Of a stretch of 64,000 bases of DNA, positions 9,355 to 18,486 are shown one piece after another; position 1 is the stretch's first letter, and every line of letters starts with the position of its first letter. The stretch is taken from the NCBI RefSeq assembly GCF_010731875.1, contig NZ_AP022595.1, positions 3,906,001-3,970,000 on the forward strand. The letters are read 5' to 3'. The position numbers were made by a program, and so were the translations under genes. Source of the stretch: Mycolicibacterium sarraceniae (GTDB lineage Bacteria > Actinomycetota > Actinomycetes > Mycobacteriales > Mycobacteriaceae). Under the pieces are notes generated by a model that ran no database searches, was not told the DNA's origin, and saw nothing but the letters and a program-made list of their open reading frames with translations.

Positions 9355-9529
9355 ATGGCAACGAGATCACTGAGTGTTCGGTATTTCACCGAGGGCAATG
9401 CGGCCTCGGCTCTGGAATTCACCGGCCCGATCGTCGACCCGGTACCACTTGATTTGGTCACCGATTGATTTGGTCACCGACTTCGGCAAGGCACAAGACT
9501 CACTGACCAAGAGCCAGTTGGGCGCATAG
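9355..9529 (+). pseudogene. Short coding remnant broken by a 16-bp tandem duplication
   Basis: From ATG 9355 the frame reads MATRSLSVRYFTEG and onwards to a TGA at 9466-9468. The stop arises inside a perfect 16-bp tandem duplication (9449-9480). Removing one copy restores a continuous frame through DFGKAQDSLTKSQLGA to a TAG at 9527-9529. This is what is expected of a recent duplication frameshift in a real gene. The family is not recognised, and upstream sequence in the same frame is open but unconvincing, so the 5' end may also be lost. Nothing else is seen between cinA and 9588. Confidence 0.45.
9449..9480. repeat. Perfect 16-bp tandem duplication
   Basis: The unit TTGATTTGGTCACCGA occurs twice back to back. 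Sixteen is not a multiple of three, so the duplication shifts the reading frame of the overlapping ORF. It looks like a replication-slippage event. Confidence 0.9.
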
Positions 9530-9587
9530 CGAAAGACGTTGCCAGCCTGTAGTCATCGACTCAATGCGCGAGCGCAGCGGTCCATAA

Positions 9588-10505
9588 TCACAGGCTGGTT
9601 TCGCTGCGATCCCATAGCTCGAGCATGGTGCTCAGAATGTCCTCGGCGCGACCAAGACCCGCGAGATGACTCTCGCCGGGCAGCACGTTGAGTTCGGCAT
9701 CAGGCAGCCTGGACACCACGTGCTGGCCATGTGCGAACGGCACGATGTGGTCGCGGTCCCCGTGCCACCAGCGAACCGGCACCTTGACCTCATCGAGGCG
9801 GAACCCCCAATCCCGGGCAAAGACCACCACGTCGGCGAAAGGCGCCGCGAGCTGCTTTCGACTGCCGTTGAGCAGATCGTCGAGGAACATCGCCTTGAAT
9901 TCGGGGCGGACCAGCATCTTGCGGTCACCCTCTGGAGAGATCCCGGCGTAGATATAGAGAGCGGGCTCGGCGACCGGTTTGATCAACCGGATCAGACCGA
10001 CCGCAGCCAGCCGCAGCGGGGCCCCGGCGAGTTCGATGAGCGGGGCAGCCGCGATCCCCACCTTCATCAATCCGCCGCCGATGGCGTCCGGGCCGACGGT
10101 CGGAGCCACTCCGCCGAGCACCGCGGCACCGACGATCCGGTCGGGCATCGCGGTCGCGCAGCCCAGGGTGTACGGGCCACCACCGGACAGTCCGACGACG
10201 GCCATCTTGTCCACGCCGAGGGTGTCGGCAATGATCGCCAAGTCGCTGGCGAAGGCCAGTACGTTGTCGTATTGGAACGGGGTGGACGCCCCGATCCCGG
10301 GCCGGTCGATGCCGATGAGCCGGATGCTGTTCTGTTCGGCAAATACCCTGGCTTCCATCGGAATCTGGCGCCTGGCCCCCGGAGTGCCGTGCAACCAGAA
10401 AATGGCCCGGCCCGACGCGCTGCCGAATTCGGCAAAACCGATCCGGCGGTCCTCGCCGACGGCGACATTGCCTTCCAGCTTCGGACGCGCAATAGAGACG
10501 ACCAT
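9588..10505 (-). CDS. Alpha/beta hydrolase
   Basis: About 305 residues with the classic fold signals: oxyanion segment FWLHGTPGARRQ, DRPGIGAS, nucleophile elbow GLSGGGP, acid in WHGDRDHIVP and catalytic histidine in PGESHLAGLG. It lacks a signal peptide and is presumably cytoplasmic. ATG 10505 is used; a GTG two codons upstream is also possible. It is followed in the opposite direction only by the degraded region after cinA. The substrate cannot be predicted, since the family includes esterases, lipases and dehalogenase-like enzymes. Confidence 0.8.
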   Translation of the reverse strand: MVVSIARPKLEGNVAVGEDRRIGFAEFGSASGRAIFWLHGTPGARRQIPMEARVFAEQNSIRLIGIDRPGIGASTPFQYDNVLAFASDLAIIADTLGVDKMAVVGLSGGGPYTLGCATAMPDRIVGAAVLGGVAPTVGPDAIGGGLMKVGIAAAPLIELAGAPLRLAAVGLIRLIKPVAEPALYIYAGISPEGDRKMLVRPEFKAMFLDDLLNGSRKQLAAPFADVVVFARDWGFRLDEVKVPVRWWHGDRDHIVPFAHGQHVVSRLPDAELNVLPGESHLAGLGRAEDILSTMLELWDRSETSL

Positions 10506-10563
10506 GGTCACAGTGTGTCACGCGGATGACACCGTCCGCGCGGTTCACCCAAAGGCGCGATGG

Positions 10564-12033
10564 TCAGGACAAGGGTGCGCCGAGCCACCCCTGCGGACGT
10601 CGGTGAGCCCATGGCGTGGCCTGTTCCAGCTGGCCGCCCAGCTGCAGCAGAATGGTCTCGTCGCGTGCCATCAGCTGGACTCCGATGGGCAGACCGTCCT
10701 CGGTGACCGCCAGCGGCAGAGAGATGGCGGGCCAGCCGGTCACGTTGGCCATCGTCGTCCAGCCGGTGTGGGCGAACTCGACGTCGAAGAACGCCCGCGT
10801 GGTTCCCCGGGGTCGGTCCAAGACGCCATAGGGCGGTGGCGGCGCCAGCAGCGTCGGAACCAGCAGTACGTCGTGCGCAGTCATGCCGTCGGCGAACCGG
10901 CGGGTCTGGGCGTGGATGGTGTCGATCGCCCCGGCATAGTCGACGCCGGTCGTGGTGAAGCCTTCGCGCATCATCACCCAGCTGCTGGCTTCGAACTCGT
11001 CCTCGAGTGGGTCGCGGCCCAGATGTGCTGCCGCGAAGTTGTACAGCTGCACGTTGCTGACGTTGTGCAGTACGGCGATCGCGGTGGCGACGGCGTCGGC
11101 GTCGAAGCCAGGCGCTCCGGGCTCGACGTGATGGCCGATCGATTCCAGTGTGCGCCCGGCATTTTCGACGGCGGCGACCACCCGAGGGTCGGTCCGCGGG
11201 GCGGGGAAAGGGGAGTGGGTCGCGATCAGGATCCGCTGTGGCGGCGGTGACTGGTGCAGCGCGCTCAGGAATGACTGGGTAGGCAGCGCAGCGTTATAGG
11301 GATCGCCCGGCGCCGCGCCGGTCACCGCGTCGAGCAGTGCGGCACTGTCACGAATGGTGCGGGTCAGCGCATGTTCGACGGCCAGCCCCTCCAGCAGATG
11401 ACCGGACGGTGCGAACGAGGTGCGCGCCCGACGGGGTTTGAGCCCGACCAGTCCACAACAGGCGGCGGGTACCCGGATCGAGCCGGTCCCGTCACCACCC
11501 GAGGCGGCAGGTACGACGCCGGCGGCCACCGCCGCGGCCGACCCGCCGCTGGAACCGCCCGGCGTGATGTCCGGCGCCCACGGATTGGCGGTCCGGCCGA
11601 ACAACGACGGCTCGGTGGTGCAGTGGTTGCCCCATTCCGGGGTGTTGGTCTTGCCGAACACCACCAGACCGGCCGCCAGGTAGCGCTCGACGATCCATGC
11701 CGTCTGGGTCGCGACGTGGTTGCGCAGCGCCCGGGAACCCATCGCCTCCCGGGCACCGGCCAGCGAGGCGCCAAGATCCTTGAGCAGGAACGGAACTCCG
11801 GCCAATGGATCGGCCGCGCCGGTGCGCAGTGTGCCGGACTGGTCCAGGGCAGCGGCCTGATTGCGACCGCGGTCAAACAGATCGGTGATCACGGCATTGA
11901 TCCCGCGGCTGGCTTGGGTCCGGGTGATCGCCGCGTCGAGAAGCTCTACCGCCGACAATTCCCCGGACGCGACCAGCGCAGCCTGCCCGATGGCGTCGAG
12001 ACTGGCGAGTTCAGCGGCGTATGTGGCATCCAT
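10564..12033 (-). CDS. Amidase (amidase-signature family)
   Basis: About 489 residues with the full amidase signature: the catalytic lysine in VPFLLKDLG, the glycine/serine stretch GGSSGGSAAAVAAG, and the downstream nucleophile-serine region GGDGTGSIRVPAACCG. Enzymes of this family hydrolyse amides through a Ser-cisSer-Lys triad; mycobacteria carry several (AmiA2, AmiB2, AmiC, AmiD). I cannot assign which. ATG 12033 has a GAGGA site 10 nt upstream; GTG 12039 is the alternative. It lies between two other minus-strand genes without overlap. Confidence 0.88.
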   Translation of the reverse strand: MDATYAAELASLDAIGQAALVASGELSAVELLDAAITRTQASRGINAVITDLFDRGRNQAAALDQSGTLRTGAADPLAGVPFLLKDLGASLAGAREAMGSRALRNHVATQTAWIVERYLAAGLVVFGKTNTPEWGNHCTTEPSLFGRTANPWAPDITPGGSSGGSAAAVAAGVVPAASGGDGTGSIRVPAACCGLVGLKPRRARTSFAPSGHLLEGLAVEHALTRTIRDSAALLDAVTGAAPGDPYNAALPTQSFLSALHQSPPPQRILIATHSPFPAPRTDPRVVAAVENAGRTLESIGHHVEPGAPGFDADAVATAIAVLHNVSNVQLYNFAAAHLGRDPLEDEFEASSWVMMREGFTTTGVDYAGAIDTIHAQTRRFADGMTAHDVLLVPTLLAPPPPYGVLDRPRGTTRAFFDVEFAHTGWTTMANVTGWPAISLPLAVTEDGLPIGVQLMARDETILLQLGGQLEQATPWAHRRPQGWLGAPLS

Positions 12034-12088
12034 TGGCACCGAATCCTCGCCGCCGTGGGCCCAGGCTGCAAGCCCGGGCGCGAGATGG

Positions 12089-12553
12089 TCAGTTACCGCC
12101 GGGTGAAACCAGTTGGGTGGCTTCGTTCTGCTGGGCAGCGGCCTGCTGGGCCGCGGCCTGCTGCGCGGCGGCCTGCTTTGCGGCCTGCGCGTCCTCGGCC
12201 GCCTTCTCGGCTCGGCCCTCGGGGCTGGCCAACGAGTTGCCAGGCGTGCCCGCTTTCGCGAGCTTGGCGTCGCAGTTCAGGTACAGCAGCACGGTGTTGG
12301 TGACCGGGGAGAAGTTGTCGCCTTTGAGCCAGGGCGCTTTCTGCGAGTGCGTCACCACACAGTCGCTCTGACTTACCCCATCACCGACCGACGAGGCAAT
12401 GACGGCCTTTTGCCCGGCGCTGCTGATCGCCGCAGAAGCGTCCGCGTATGACTTTCCGGCGTAGTCATCGGCCTGCGCCACCACGGATCCAAGGGTGAGC
12501 GACACCGCGCCAAGGGCGACGGTCCCGAATCCGATTCGAATGAAGTTCGTCAT
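12089..12553 (-). CDS. Exported PASTA-like small protein with AAAQQ repeats
   Basis: A 154-residue protein with a clear signal peptide (hydrophobic IGFGTVALGAVSLTLGSVV, cleavage near AQA-DD). A short domain beginning YAGKSYADASAAISSAGQ resembles a single PASTA or PASTA-like fold, which often binds peptidoglycan or beta-lactam-like ligands. Two cysteines in the mature part could pair. The C-terminus is low-complexity, with three tandem AAAQQ units. The start at 12553 has a GGAGG ribosome site 9 nt upstream. Secreted or cell-wall associated; function unknown. Confidence 0.75.
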   Translation of the reverse strand: MTNFIRIGFGTVALGAVSLTLGSVVAQADDYAGKSYADASAAISSAGQKAVIASSVGDGVSQSDCVVTHSQKAPWLKGDNFSPVTNTVLLYLNCDAKLAKAGTPGNSLASPEGRAEKAAEDAQAAKQAAAQQAAAQQAAAQQNEATQLVSPGGN

Positions 12554-12768
12554 ACAAGAGACCTCCAGCCCAGCCACCACCACGGCGCGTCACAGTCGCC
12601 GGGACGCGAACAATGAGAATAAGACCTGATTCTGTCAACACGCTGGGGGACAGCCGGTTGAATCCTGGTAGCCACCGAAAACCGGGCTTTCCGACTCTTT
12701 GCCTGCCGGAGTTCCACTCGTCACTTCACCGATATCGTCCGGTCGGCCCGAACGAGTTGACTAGGCGC

Positions 12769-13503
12769 ATGTCTGATTCCACCACCGAGTCCGAAACCGT
12801 ATCTGCCACTTCGCCCGTCGACGACGTCGTCGCCCACATCGTCATCGAAGAAACCGCTGACGAACCCGTCGACGCGCTCCTCGAGGAGTTCGATGAGGAG
12901 TTCGTAGCGCAAGACGCGCCCGCCGACGATGAGCAGGAGCCACCGATGAACATCATCATCCGCCAGGTCCTCGAACGCCAGATCGCCGTCGGTCAGGCTC
13001 TGAGCAGCCAGTTGGTCGACGCCGCAACGGATATCACCACTGTTATCGCCCACGCGCCGGCAGCGTTCGCAGGAGCCATCCAGGACGGCGAGACCATCGC
13101 GTCAGCGTGGGAACGCACCGGCTCGGGCGTGCAGGATGTGCTCGGCGAGGCCGGCGGCCGGTTGCGCACGGCCGTCACCAACTACGTCGGGCATCAGGCC
13201 ACGCTGCCGGTCGCCGTACTCGGATATGCGGGCGAGGTGGCCGGATCGTTTGCCTCCGCCCAAGGAACTGTTGCGGGTTCGGCCCTCAATGGTGCCTTCG
13301 CGGTGGCGAGCGCCGCCGCCCAGGGTGACAATGTCCGTGAGGTGTTCGTCCGCAACGTTACCGAGTTACGCGCCACGGCGGTCGCTGCTCGCGGTGACGT
13401 GAGCGAATCGGCCAAGCGCGCAAGCCGGGAGATCCGCGGCGCCGTCGGCGGTGAACTCGGAATCCTGGTCGCCGCGATCAGCGGCGCCGACGAGGAATCT
13501 TGA
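12769..13503 (+). CDS. Alanine-rich hypothetical protein (phasin-like composition)
   Basis: About 244 residues. The first 60 are strongly acidic and disordered (for example LLEEFDEEFVAQDAPADD). The remainder is amphipathic, alanine- and glycine-rich helix without cysteines, reminiscent of phasins or heparin-binding-type mycobacterial surface proteins. ATG 12769 is chosen over the open upstream extension because the acidic start looks like a true N-terminus and the upstream extension looks like untranslated sequence. The ribosome site is weak. No motif allows a functional call. Confidence 0.6.
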   Translation: MSDSTTESETVSATSPVDDVVAHIVIEETADEPVDALLEEFDEEFVAQDAPADDEQEPPMNIIIRQVLERQIAVGQALSSQLVDAATDITTVIAHAPAAFAGAIQDGETIASAWERTGSGVQDVLGEAGGRLRTAVTNYVGHQATLPVAVLGYAGEVAGSFASAQGTVAGSALNGAFAVASAAAQGDNVREVFVRNVTELRATAVAARGDVSESAKRASREIRGAVGGELGILVAAISGADEES

Positions 13504-13715
13504 CAGACAACGAACTTCCGGTGATAAACCGCACATCCAGCCGTGTGGCACGGCGGCGGGTCTCAGCCGGCTGGCACAGTGGAGTCGTGACACAGACACG
13601 GCGATCACGATCGAGCCAATTGCGCCACCCGTTGGCGTTGGGGTTCGAAGCGCACCGCGGGTTGTTGTTGCTGCGCCTGCGCTGGCACGAGCGCACGCAT
13701 CGGCGCGAGCTCACC

Positions 13716-14582
13716 TCATCCGCTGGTGACACGCCTTCGGTATAACGACGGGGTCTCCCCGCAGAACTGACTGAAGGCCCGGGTGAATGAGCCGACACTG
13801 TCGAAGCCGACCGCGGTCGCGGTCTGCTGGACGCTCTGTGTTGGTGCAGCCAGCAAGGCCATCGCGCGCAGCATCCTGGCATGCAAAAGATAAGTACACC
13901 AAGTCATTTCGGCCTCATTCTGAAATTGGCGGCGTAGTGTGCGCTCGGAGACTGCAACCGCACGGCACACCTGCTGCAGACTCACCGATTGCAGATGCTC
14001 TTTGGTGTAGGCCATCGCGGCCGAGACTACCGGGTCATCGGAACTCGGAAGACTCAGCGGGGCTTCATGATCCAATGCCTCAGCCACCAAATTGGCCAGC
14101 GTCTGGAAGAACGCGTCGGAGGCTCTGTCCTCTGCGGCGTCAGTCGACCCCCGATAGATCGGCCACCGCAGTGCGTACAGCATCATCTCCCGGACCAGGG
14201 GGGATACCGCCAGGATCCGCGCCCGGTCGCCGGGGTCAGGGATGAGCTCGGGATCGAACATCACGGCCAGGGTCTTGACCGACGGATTCATGGTCGCCTG
14301 ATGCTCAAGGCCGGCCGGTATCCACGCCGCCTGCTGAGGAGGAAGCAGGTAGTGCGCCGACGCCGTCTCGACCTCGACCACCCCGCCGATCGCGTACTCG
14401 ATCTGGTGTACATCATGAAAATGCCAGCCGGTGACCAGCAGTTCGCCCTCGTAGAGATAGCTACCGGCCAGCACCCGCCCGCCCCGGCGCAGCTCCACCT
14501 GGCCGATATTGGCCGGTTGAGCGCCAGGGCGATTCTTGGCCGGTTGAGCTAAAAATCTGGCCGAATGTGCGGAGACGGTCAC
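13716..14582 (-). CDS. AraC-family transcriptional regulator
   Basis: A 288-residue protein with an N-terminal cupin-type sensor domain (WHFHDVHQIEYAIGG) and a C-terminal double helix-turn-helix of the AraC/XylS type (LQQVCRAVAVSERTLRRQF; then TATAVGFDSVGSFTRAF). It starts with GTG at 14582, only 25 bp from the divergent amidohydrolase start at 14608, so the two genes share one control region. The regulator probably controls that enzyme, itself, or both. Confidence 0.9.
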   Translation of the reverse strand: MTVSAHSARFLAQPAKNRPGAQPANIGQVELRRGGRVLAGSYLYEGELLVTGWHFHDVHQIEYAIGGVVEVETASAHYLLPPQQAAWIPAGLEHQATMNPSVKTLAVMFDPELIPDPGDRARILAVSPLVREMMLYALRWPIYRGSTDAAEDRASDAFFQTLANLVAEALDHEAPLSLPSSDDPVVSAAMAYTKEHLQSVSLQQVCRAVAVSERTLRRQFQNEAEMTWCTYLLHARMLRAMALLAAPTQSVQQTATAVGFDSVGSFTRAFSQFCGETPSLYRRRVTSG

Positions 14583-14607
14583 GATTATCGAGGGTACAAC
14601 TTATGTC

Positions 14608-15870
14608 ATGAACGTCGACGATCTGATTCTGGTGAGCATTGATGACCACGTGGTCGAGCCCCCGGATATGTTCCTCAACCACGTCCCCGCCAAGTACAAG
14701 GCCGACGCGCCGATCGTCGTCACCGACTCTCACGGCGTCGATCAATGGATGTACCAGGGTCGCCCGCAGGGCGTCAGCGGCCTCAACGCAGTGGTCTCCT
14801 GGCCCGCCGAGGAGTGGGGCCGCGACCCGGCCCGTTTCGCCGAGATGCGTCCCGGCGTGTACGACGTGCATGAGCGGGTCCGCGATATGGACCGCAACGG
14901 CATCCTGGCCTCGATGTGCTTCCCGACGTTCACCGGCTTCTCCGCACGCCACCTCAACATGACTCGCGAAGACGTCACCCTGGTGATGGTGTCGGCCTAC
15001 AACGACTGGCACATCGACGAGTGGGCCGGTTCGTACCCCGACCGCTTCATCCCGATCGCGATCTTGCCGACGTGGACTCCTGAGGGCATGTGCACCGAGG
15101 TCCGGCGGGTGGCGGCCAAGGGCTGCCGGGCGGTCACCATGCCCGAGTTGCCGCACCTCGAGGGTCTGCCGAGCTATCACGACGAGGACTACTGGGGGCC
15201 GGTGTTCCGCACGCTGTCCGAGGAGCAGGTTGTCATGTGCCTGCACATCGGGACCGGATTTGGCGCGATCTCGATGGCGCCCAATGCGCCGATCGACAAT
15301 CTCATTGTCCTGGCCACCCAGATCTCGGCGATGTGCGCCCAAGATCTGTTGTGGGGCCCGGCGATGCGAAATTACCCAGACCTGAAGTTCGCGTTCTCCG
15401 AGGGCGGCATCGGCTGGATCCCGTTCTATCTGGACCGCAGCGACCGGCATTACACCAACCAGAAGTGGCTGCGCCGCGACTTCGGCGCCAAACTGCCCAG
15501 CGATGTGTTCCGCGAGCATTCACTAGCCTGCTACGTCACCGATAAGACGTCGTTGAAGCTGCGCCACGAGATCGGCATCGACATCATCGCGTGGGAGTGC
15601 GACTACCCGCACTCGGACTGCTTCTGGCCCGATGCGCCCGAGCAGGTGCTGGCCGAGTTGAACGCCGCGGGCGCCTCGGACTCCGATATCAACAAGATCA
15701 CCTGGGAGAACTCCTGCCGGTTCTTCGGTTGGGATCCGTTCGCCCGCGCTCTACGTGAGGAAACCACCGTCGCAGCACTACGGGCGAAGGGTGCCGACGT
15801 CGACGTCTCCATCAGGCCGCGAGCGGAGTGGGCGCGGCTCTACGAGGCGAAGCAGCTCACCAAGGCCTAG
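14608..15870 (+). CDS. Amidohydrolase-2 family metal-dependent hydrolase
   Basis: A 420-residue TIM-barrel hydrolase. The N-terminal metal site is degenerate-looking, with SIDDHVVEPPDMF in the place of the usual D-x-H motif, as in many mycobacterial amidohydrolase-2 (decarboxylase-like, PF04909) proteins. Later conserved pieces are LHIGTGF, FSEGGIGWIPFYLDR and WECDYPHSD, where aspartate and histidines complete the site. It diverges from an AraC regulator with a 25-bp gap. Such enzymes act on ring-cleavage or aromatic-acid intermediates; the exact substrate is unknown. Confidence 0.82.
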   Translation: MNVDDLILVSIDDHVVEPPDMFLNHVPAKYKADAPIVVTDSHGVDQWMYQGRPQGVSGLNAVVSWPAEEWGRDPARFAEMRPGVYDVHERVRDMDRNGILASMCFPTFTGFSARHLNMTREDVTLVMVSAYNDWHIDEWAGSYPDRFIPIAILPTWTPEGMCTEVRRVAAKGCRAVTMPELPHLEGLPSYHDEDYWGPVFRTLSEEQVVMCLHIGTGFGAISMAPNAPIDNLIVLATQISAMCAQDLLWGPAMRNYPDLKFAFSEGGIGWIPFYLDRSDRHYTNQKWLRRDFGAKLPSDVFREHSLACYVTDKTSLKLRHEIGIDIIAWECDYPHSDCFWPDAPEQVLAELNAAGASDSDINKITWENSCRFFGWDPFARALREETTVAALRAKGADVDVSIRPRAEWARLYEAKQLTKA

Positions 15871-16076
15871 GTGTGTCCCGAGTCGCGCGTCTGATTGCTT
15901 CCCTCACGTGCACCACGATGTCGTCGGGCGATCCTCGGCGATCACGTGAATGACAATCCAGCCCAGCTGTTCACGAGCAACCTGCACGATCACCGGCGAG
16001 GCGGCCGGCGCCGACCTGAAGAACCCGATGGCCGGCATGATCAGCAAGAAGAATGCCCTCCGGGCCGTGCGCGACG

Positions 16077-17120
16077 CTAGGCCAACGGGGACGGCGGCCC
16101 CGGTTTGACGTTCGCCGCGTCGCGGCGGCGGGCCGCCATCCCGCCCAGCGCCTCGAACACCACCCGGTGCGCGGCGTTGACGGTCAGCTCGGCGTGGTCG
16201 TACGCCGGGGCAACCTCAACGACGTCGACGCCGACGACGTCGTGCTCATAGCAGAGCTGACGCACCATGCGCAGCAGGTCGGCGCTGGTGATTCCGCCCG
16301 GCTCAGGGGTTCCGGTACCGGGAGCATGGGCCGGGTCGAGAACGTCGATATCGACTGAGACATAAAGCTTGTCGGCCTTGGCCAGCGCTTCGCCGACCGC
16401 CCGTTTCATCACTTCTTTGAAGCCGTGGTCCCAGATCTCCTGCATGGTGTGCCAGACCATGCCCTGTTCTCGCATCCACTCGAAGGTGTCCTGCGGCGGC
16501 CAGTAACCGCGCAACCCGACCTGCACGAAATGCGTCCCCGGCACGGCACCGGACTCGATCAACCGGCGCATCGGGGTGCCATGGCTGGCCAGGTTGCCGT
16601 CGATGATGTCGGCGGTATCGGCATGCGCGTCGAAATGCACGATCCCGACATTGCCGTAGCCGTGCACATCGGCGACCGCGGTGGCCGACGGCCACGTGAT
16701 CGAATGGTCGCCACCCAGTACGACCGGGACGATGCCGCGCGAGGCGATCGTGTGCACCCGCTCGCGGATGTTGGCGTGCGACACCTCGGTGGATCCGTGC
16801 GGGCAGTGCGCGTCGCCGAAGTCGACGACCTCCAGCCAGTCGAAGATCTCCAGCCCGAGATCCATGTGATACGTCCCGGGTTCGTAGGCGGTGGAACGAA
16901 TCGCCCGCGGGCCGAACCGGGCGCCGGGTCTATTGGTGGTGGCGATGTCGAACGGCGCCCCAACGATCGCCACATCAGGCTTCCAGTTGTCCAACTGCTC
17001 GGGCTCGGTCAGGAAGGGGCGCTGCCCGAACGAGACCATTCCCGCATACGGCAGATCCAGCTGTTCGGCCATACCGGGTGGAAGTTCACGCTCGGGTTTG
17101 TGGTCGTGGCCGTGGCTCAT
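16077..17120 (-). CDS. speB: Agmatinase/ureohydrolase family protein
   Basis: A 347-residue ureohydrolase. All binuclear manganese ligands are visible in the motifs VVLGGDHSITW, VHFDAHADTAD and SVDIDVLDPAHAPGTGTPEPGG. The family hydrolyses the guanidino group of agmatine, guanidinobutyrate, proclavaminate or related compounds to release urea. The histidine-rich N-terminus (SHGHDH) could help bind metal. It stands alone between an intergenic stretch and the GGDEF gene, so context does not identify the guanidino compound; the symbol is by family similarity only. Confidence 0.82.
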   Translation of the reverse strand: MSHGHDHKPERELPPGMAEQLDLPYAGMVSFGQRPFLTEPEQLDNWKPDVAIVGAPFDIATTNRPGARFGPRAIRSTAYEPGTYHMDLGLEIFDWLEVVDFGDAHCPHGSTEVSHANIRERVHTIASRGIVPVVLGGDHSITWPSATAVADVHGYGNVGIVHFDAHADTADIIDGNLASHGTPMRRLIESGAVPGTHFVQVGLRGYWPPQDTFEWMREQGMVWHTMQEIWDHGFKEVMKRAVGEALAKADKLYVSVDIDVLDPAHAPGTGTPEPGGITSADLLRMVRQLCYEHDVVGVDVVEVAPAYDHAELTVNAAHRVVFEALGGMAARRRDAANVKPGPPSPLA

Positions 17121-17210
17121 TCGGCAGACATTACCGGCGCGATCGGGCCGCCGTGGGCCAGGTTCGCGGGCGCGGCGTCATCGACCCGGAATCGCCTGCG
17201 GCGCCCTGAT

Positions 17211-18335
17211 TTACAACATCGGGGTGTCGTACCCATCGGTCTCGTCGTCGAAGATGCTCAGGTTCGGCCGCACCACATAGCGCGCCTGGTTCCCACCGGC
17301 GCGGCGCGCTTCGTACATCGCGGTGGTGGCCAGCGCGACGATTTCGTCGAGGATTTGGTGCGGCGGATGTTCGACGAGCGGTCGCAGCGGCGTGCTGACC
17401 ACCCCGATACTGGCCGTCATGCCGGACGGCGTCGCCGCTATCGCGCCGCGGATCCGCTCGATCAACGGTGACGAGTCGGGGGTGGTGAAGCAGTCGGCGA
17501 CGAAGAATTCGGCGTCGCCGACGTGACCCACGATCGCATCGCGGCGCACGGTTTCGCGCAACGCCTGCCCGGCGGCGATCCGCGCACGGTTACCACCACG
17601 GTTGCCGGCAACGGCGACCACCGCCGCGAAGCTGTCGATGTTGACGACACCAATCACCAGATAGCGATCGTCGTCGCGATTACGCGAGGCCAACAGCGTC
17701 GCGGTCTGCTGATAGAAGGCGTCGCGGTTGAGCAGCCCAGTGAGGGGTTCCACGGCGTCGGCGTCAGCCTCGGTGCCGCTCAACCAGACCACCAGCCGGC
17801 AGGAGAGCGCGGCGAACACATACAGCAGCAGCATCAACGCGACCCCGGCCAGCGCCAGCTGGAGGTCGACGTGGACCATCCGGGAACCCTGGTAGGCGAG
17901 CGTGGCGACGGCTACGGCGAGGATCGACGCCAGCAGACGCGGTCCGTGGAACAAGGCCGTGTAGCCAATGATCAACGCGAATGACGACGACCCGAGCAGC
18001 CCGTACATCGGGGGTGCCAGAATGACCGTTCCGATCGGGATTGCCACGGCCGTGATCACGACCAGCAACGCGGATTCCGTCCTGGTCGGCCAGCGGTGAC
18101 GCAGCCAGATGAAGGTGGAGACGAAGCAGAGGATGCCCACCGCGATCAGCAGCTCATGGCCAATATTCCCCTGGAATCTCGCCGAACTGCTGATCGTTCC
18201 GAGCGTGATCAAGCCGAGAGTGAAGACGCAGCCGGCGATCACGCGGGCGGTGCAGGTCTGCGCGCCTCGGGCGGCCAGCAACGCCGTGAGGGTGTAGTAC
18301 TGGTTCGCAGGACGGCCCGAGAACGCCGAACGCAT
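17211..18335 (-). CDS. Membrane GGDEF-domain protein with degenerate active-site motif
   Basis: About 374 residues: roughly six N-terminal membrane helices, then a GGDEF fold starting at PLTGLLNRDAF. Where active diguanylate cyclases have R-x-G-G-D-E-F, this protein has HVGDAEF, and the metal-binding segment DxDxFK reads NIDSFA. Both changes suggest loss or alteration of cyclase activity. ATG 18335 has an AGGGAGG ribosome site 9 nt upstream and is clearly better than the open extension before it. It may act as a sensor or GTP/c-di-GMP-binding protein. Downstream of the methyltransferase gene on the same strand, with about 150 bp between. Confidence 0.8.
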   Translation of the reverse strand: MRSAFSGRPANQYYTLTALLAARGAQTCTARVIAGCVFTLGLITLGTISSSARFQGNIGHELLIAVGILCFVSTFIWLRHRWPTRTESALLVVITAVAIPIGTVILAPPMYGLLGSSSFALIIGYTALFHGPRLLASILAVAVATLAYQGSRMVHVDLQLALAGVALMLLLYVFAALSCRLVVWLSGTEADADAVEPLTGLLNRDAFYQQTATLLASRNRDDDRYLVIGVVNIDSFAAVVAVAGNRGGNRARIAAGQALRETVRRDAIVGHVGDAEFFVADCFTTPDSSPLIERIRGAIAATPSGMTASIGVVSTPLRPLVEHPPHQILDEIVALATTAMYEARRAGGNQARYVVRPNLSIFDDETDGYDTPML

Positions 18336-18486
18336 CAACCAATCCCTCCCTGATCGCACCGATGAAACAGGCTTGCCAGCAACGATCTCGCTGTCAACCC
18401 ACCGGGCCCGGACAACGAGCCTAGCGAACGGTTTCTGCACTGGCCACCCCCCGGTTTTACGAAAACTTGCACCGGCGACGGTTTTG

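Noticed and set aside
12150..12200. Tandem repeats as a possible CRISPR or VNTR
   Set aside because: They encode the AAAQQ units inside a coding sequence and have no spacer structure.
13587..13742. Plus-strand 51-codon GTG ORF overlapping the end of the AraC gene
   Set aside because: Low-complexity Arg/Leu content, overlap with a well-supported gene, and no ribosome site.
15871..16076. Coding-like pieces between the amidohydrolase and speB
   Set aside because: Short, frame-broken and without a recognisable family; too weak to call a remnant.
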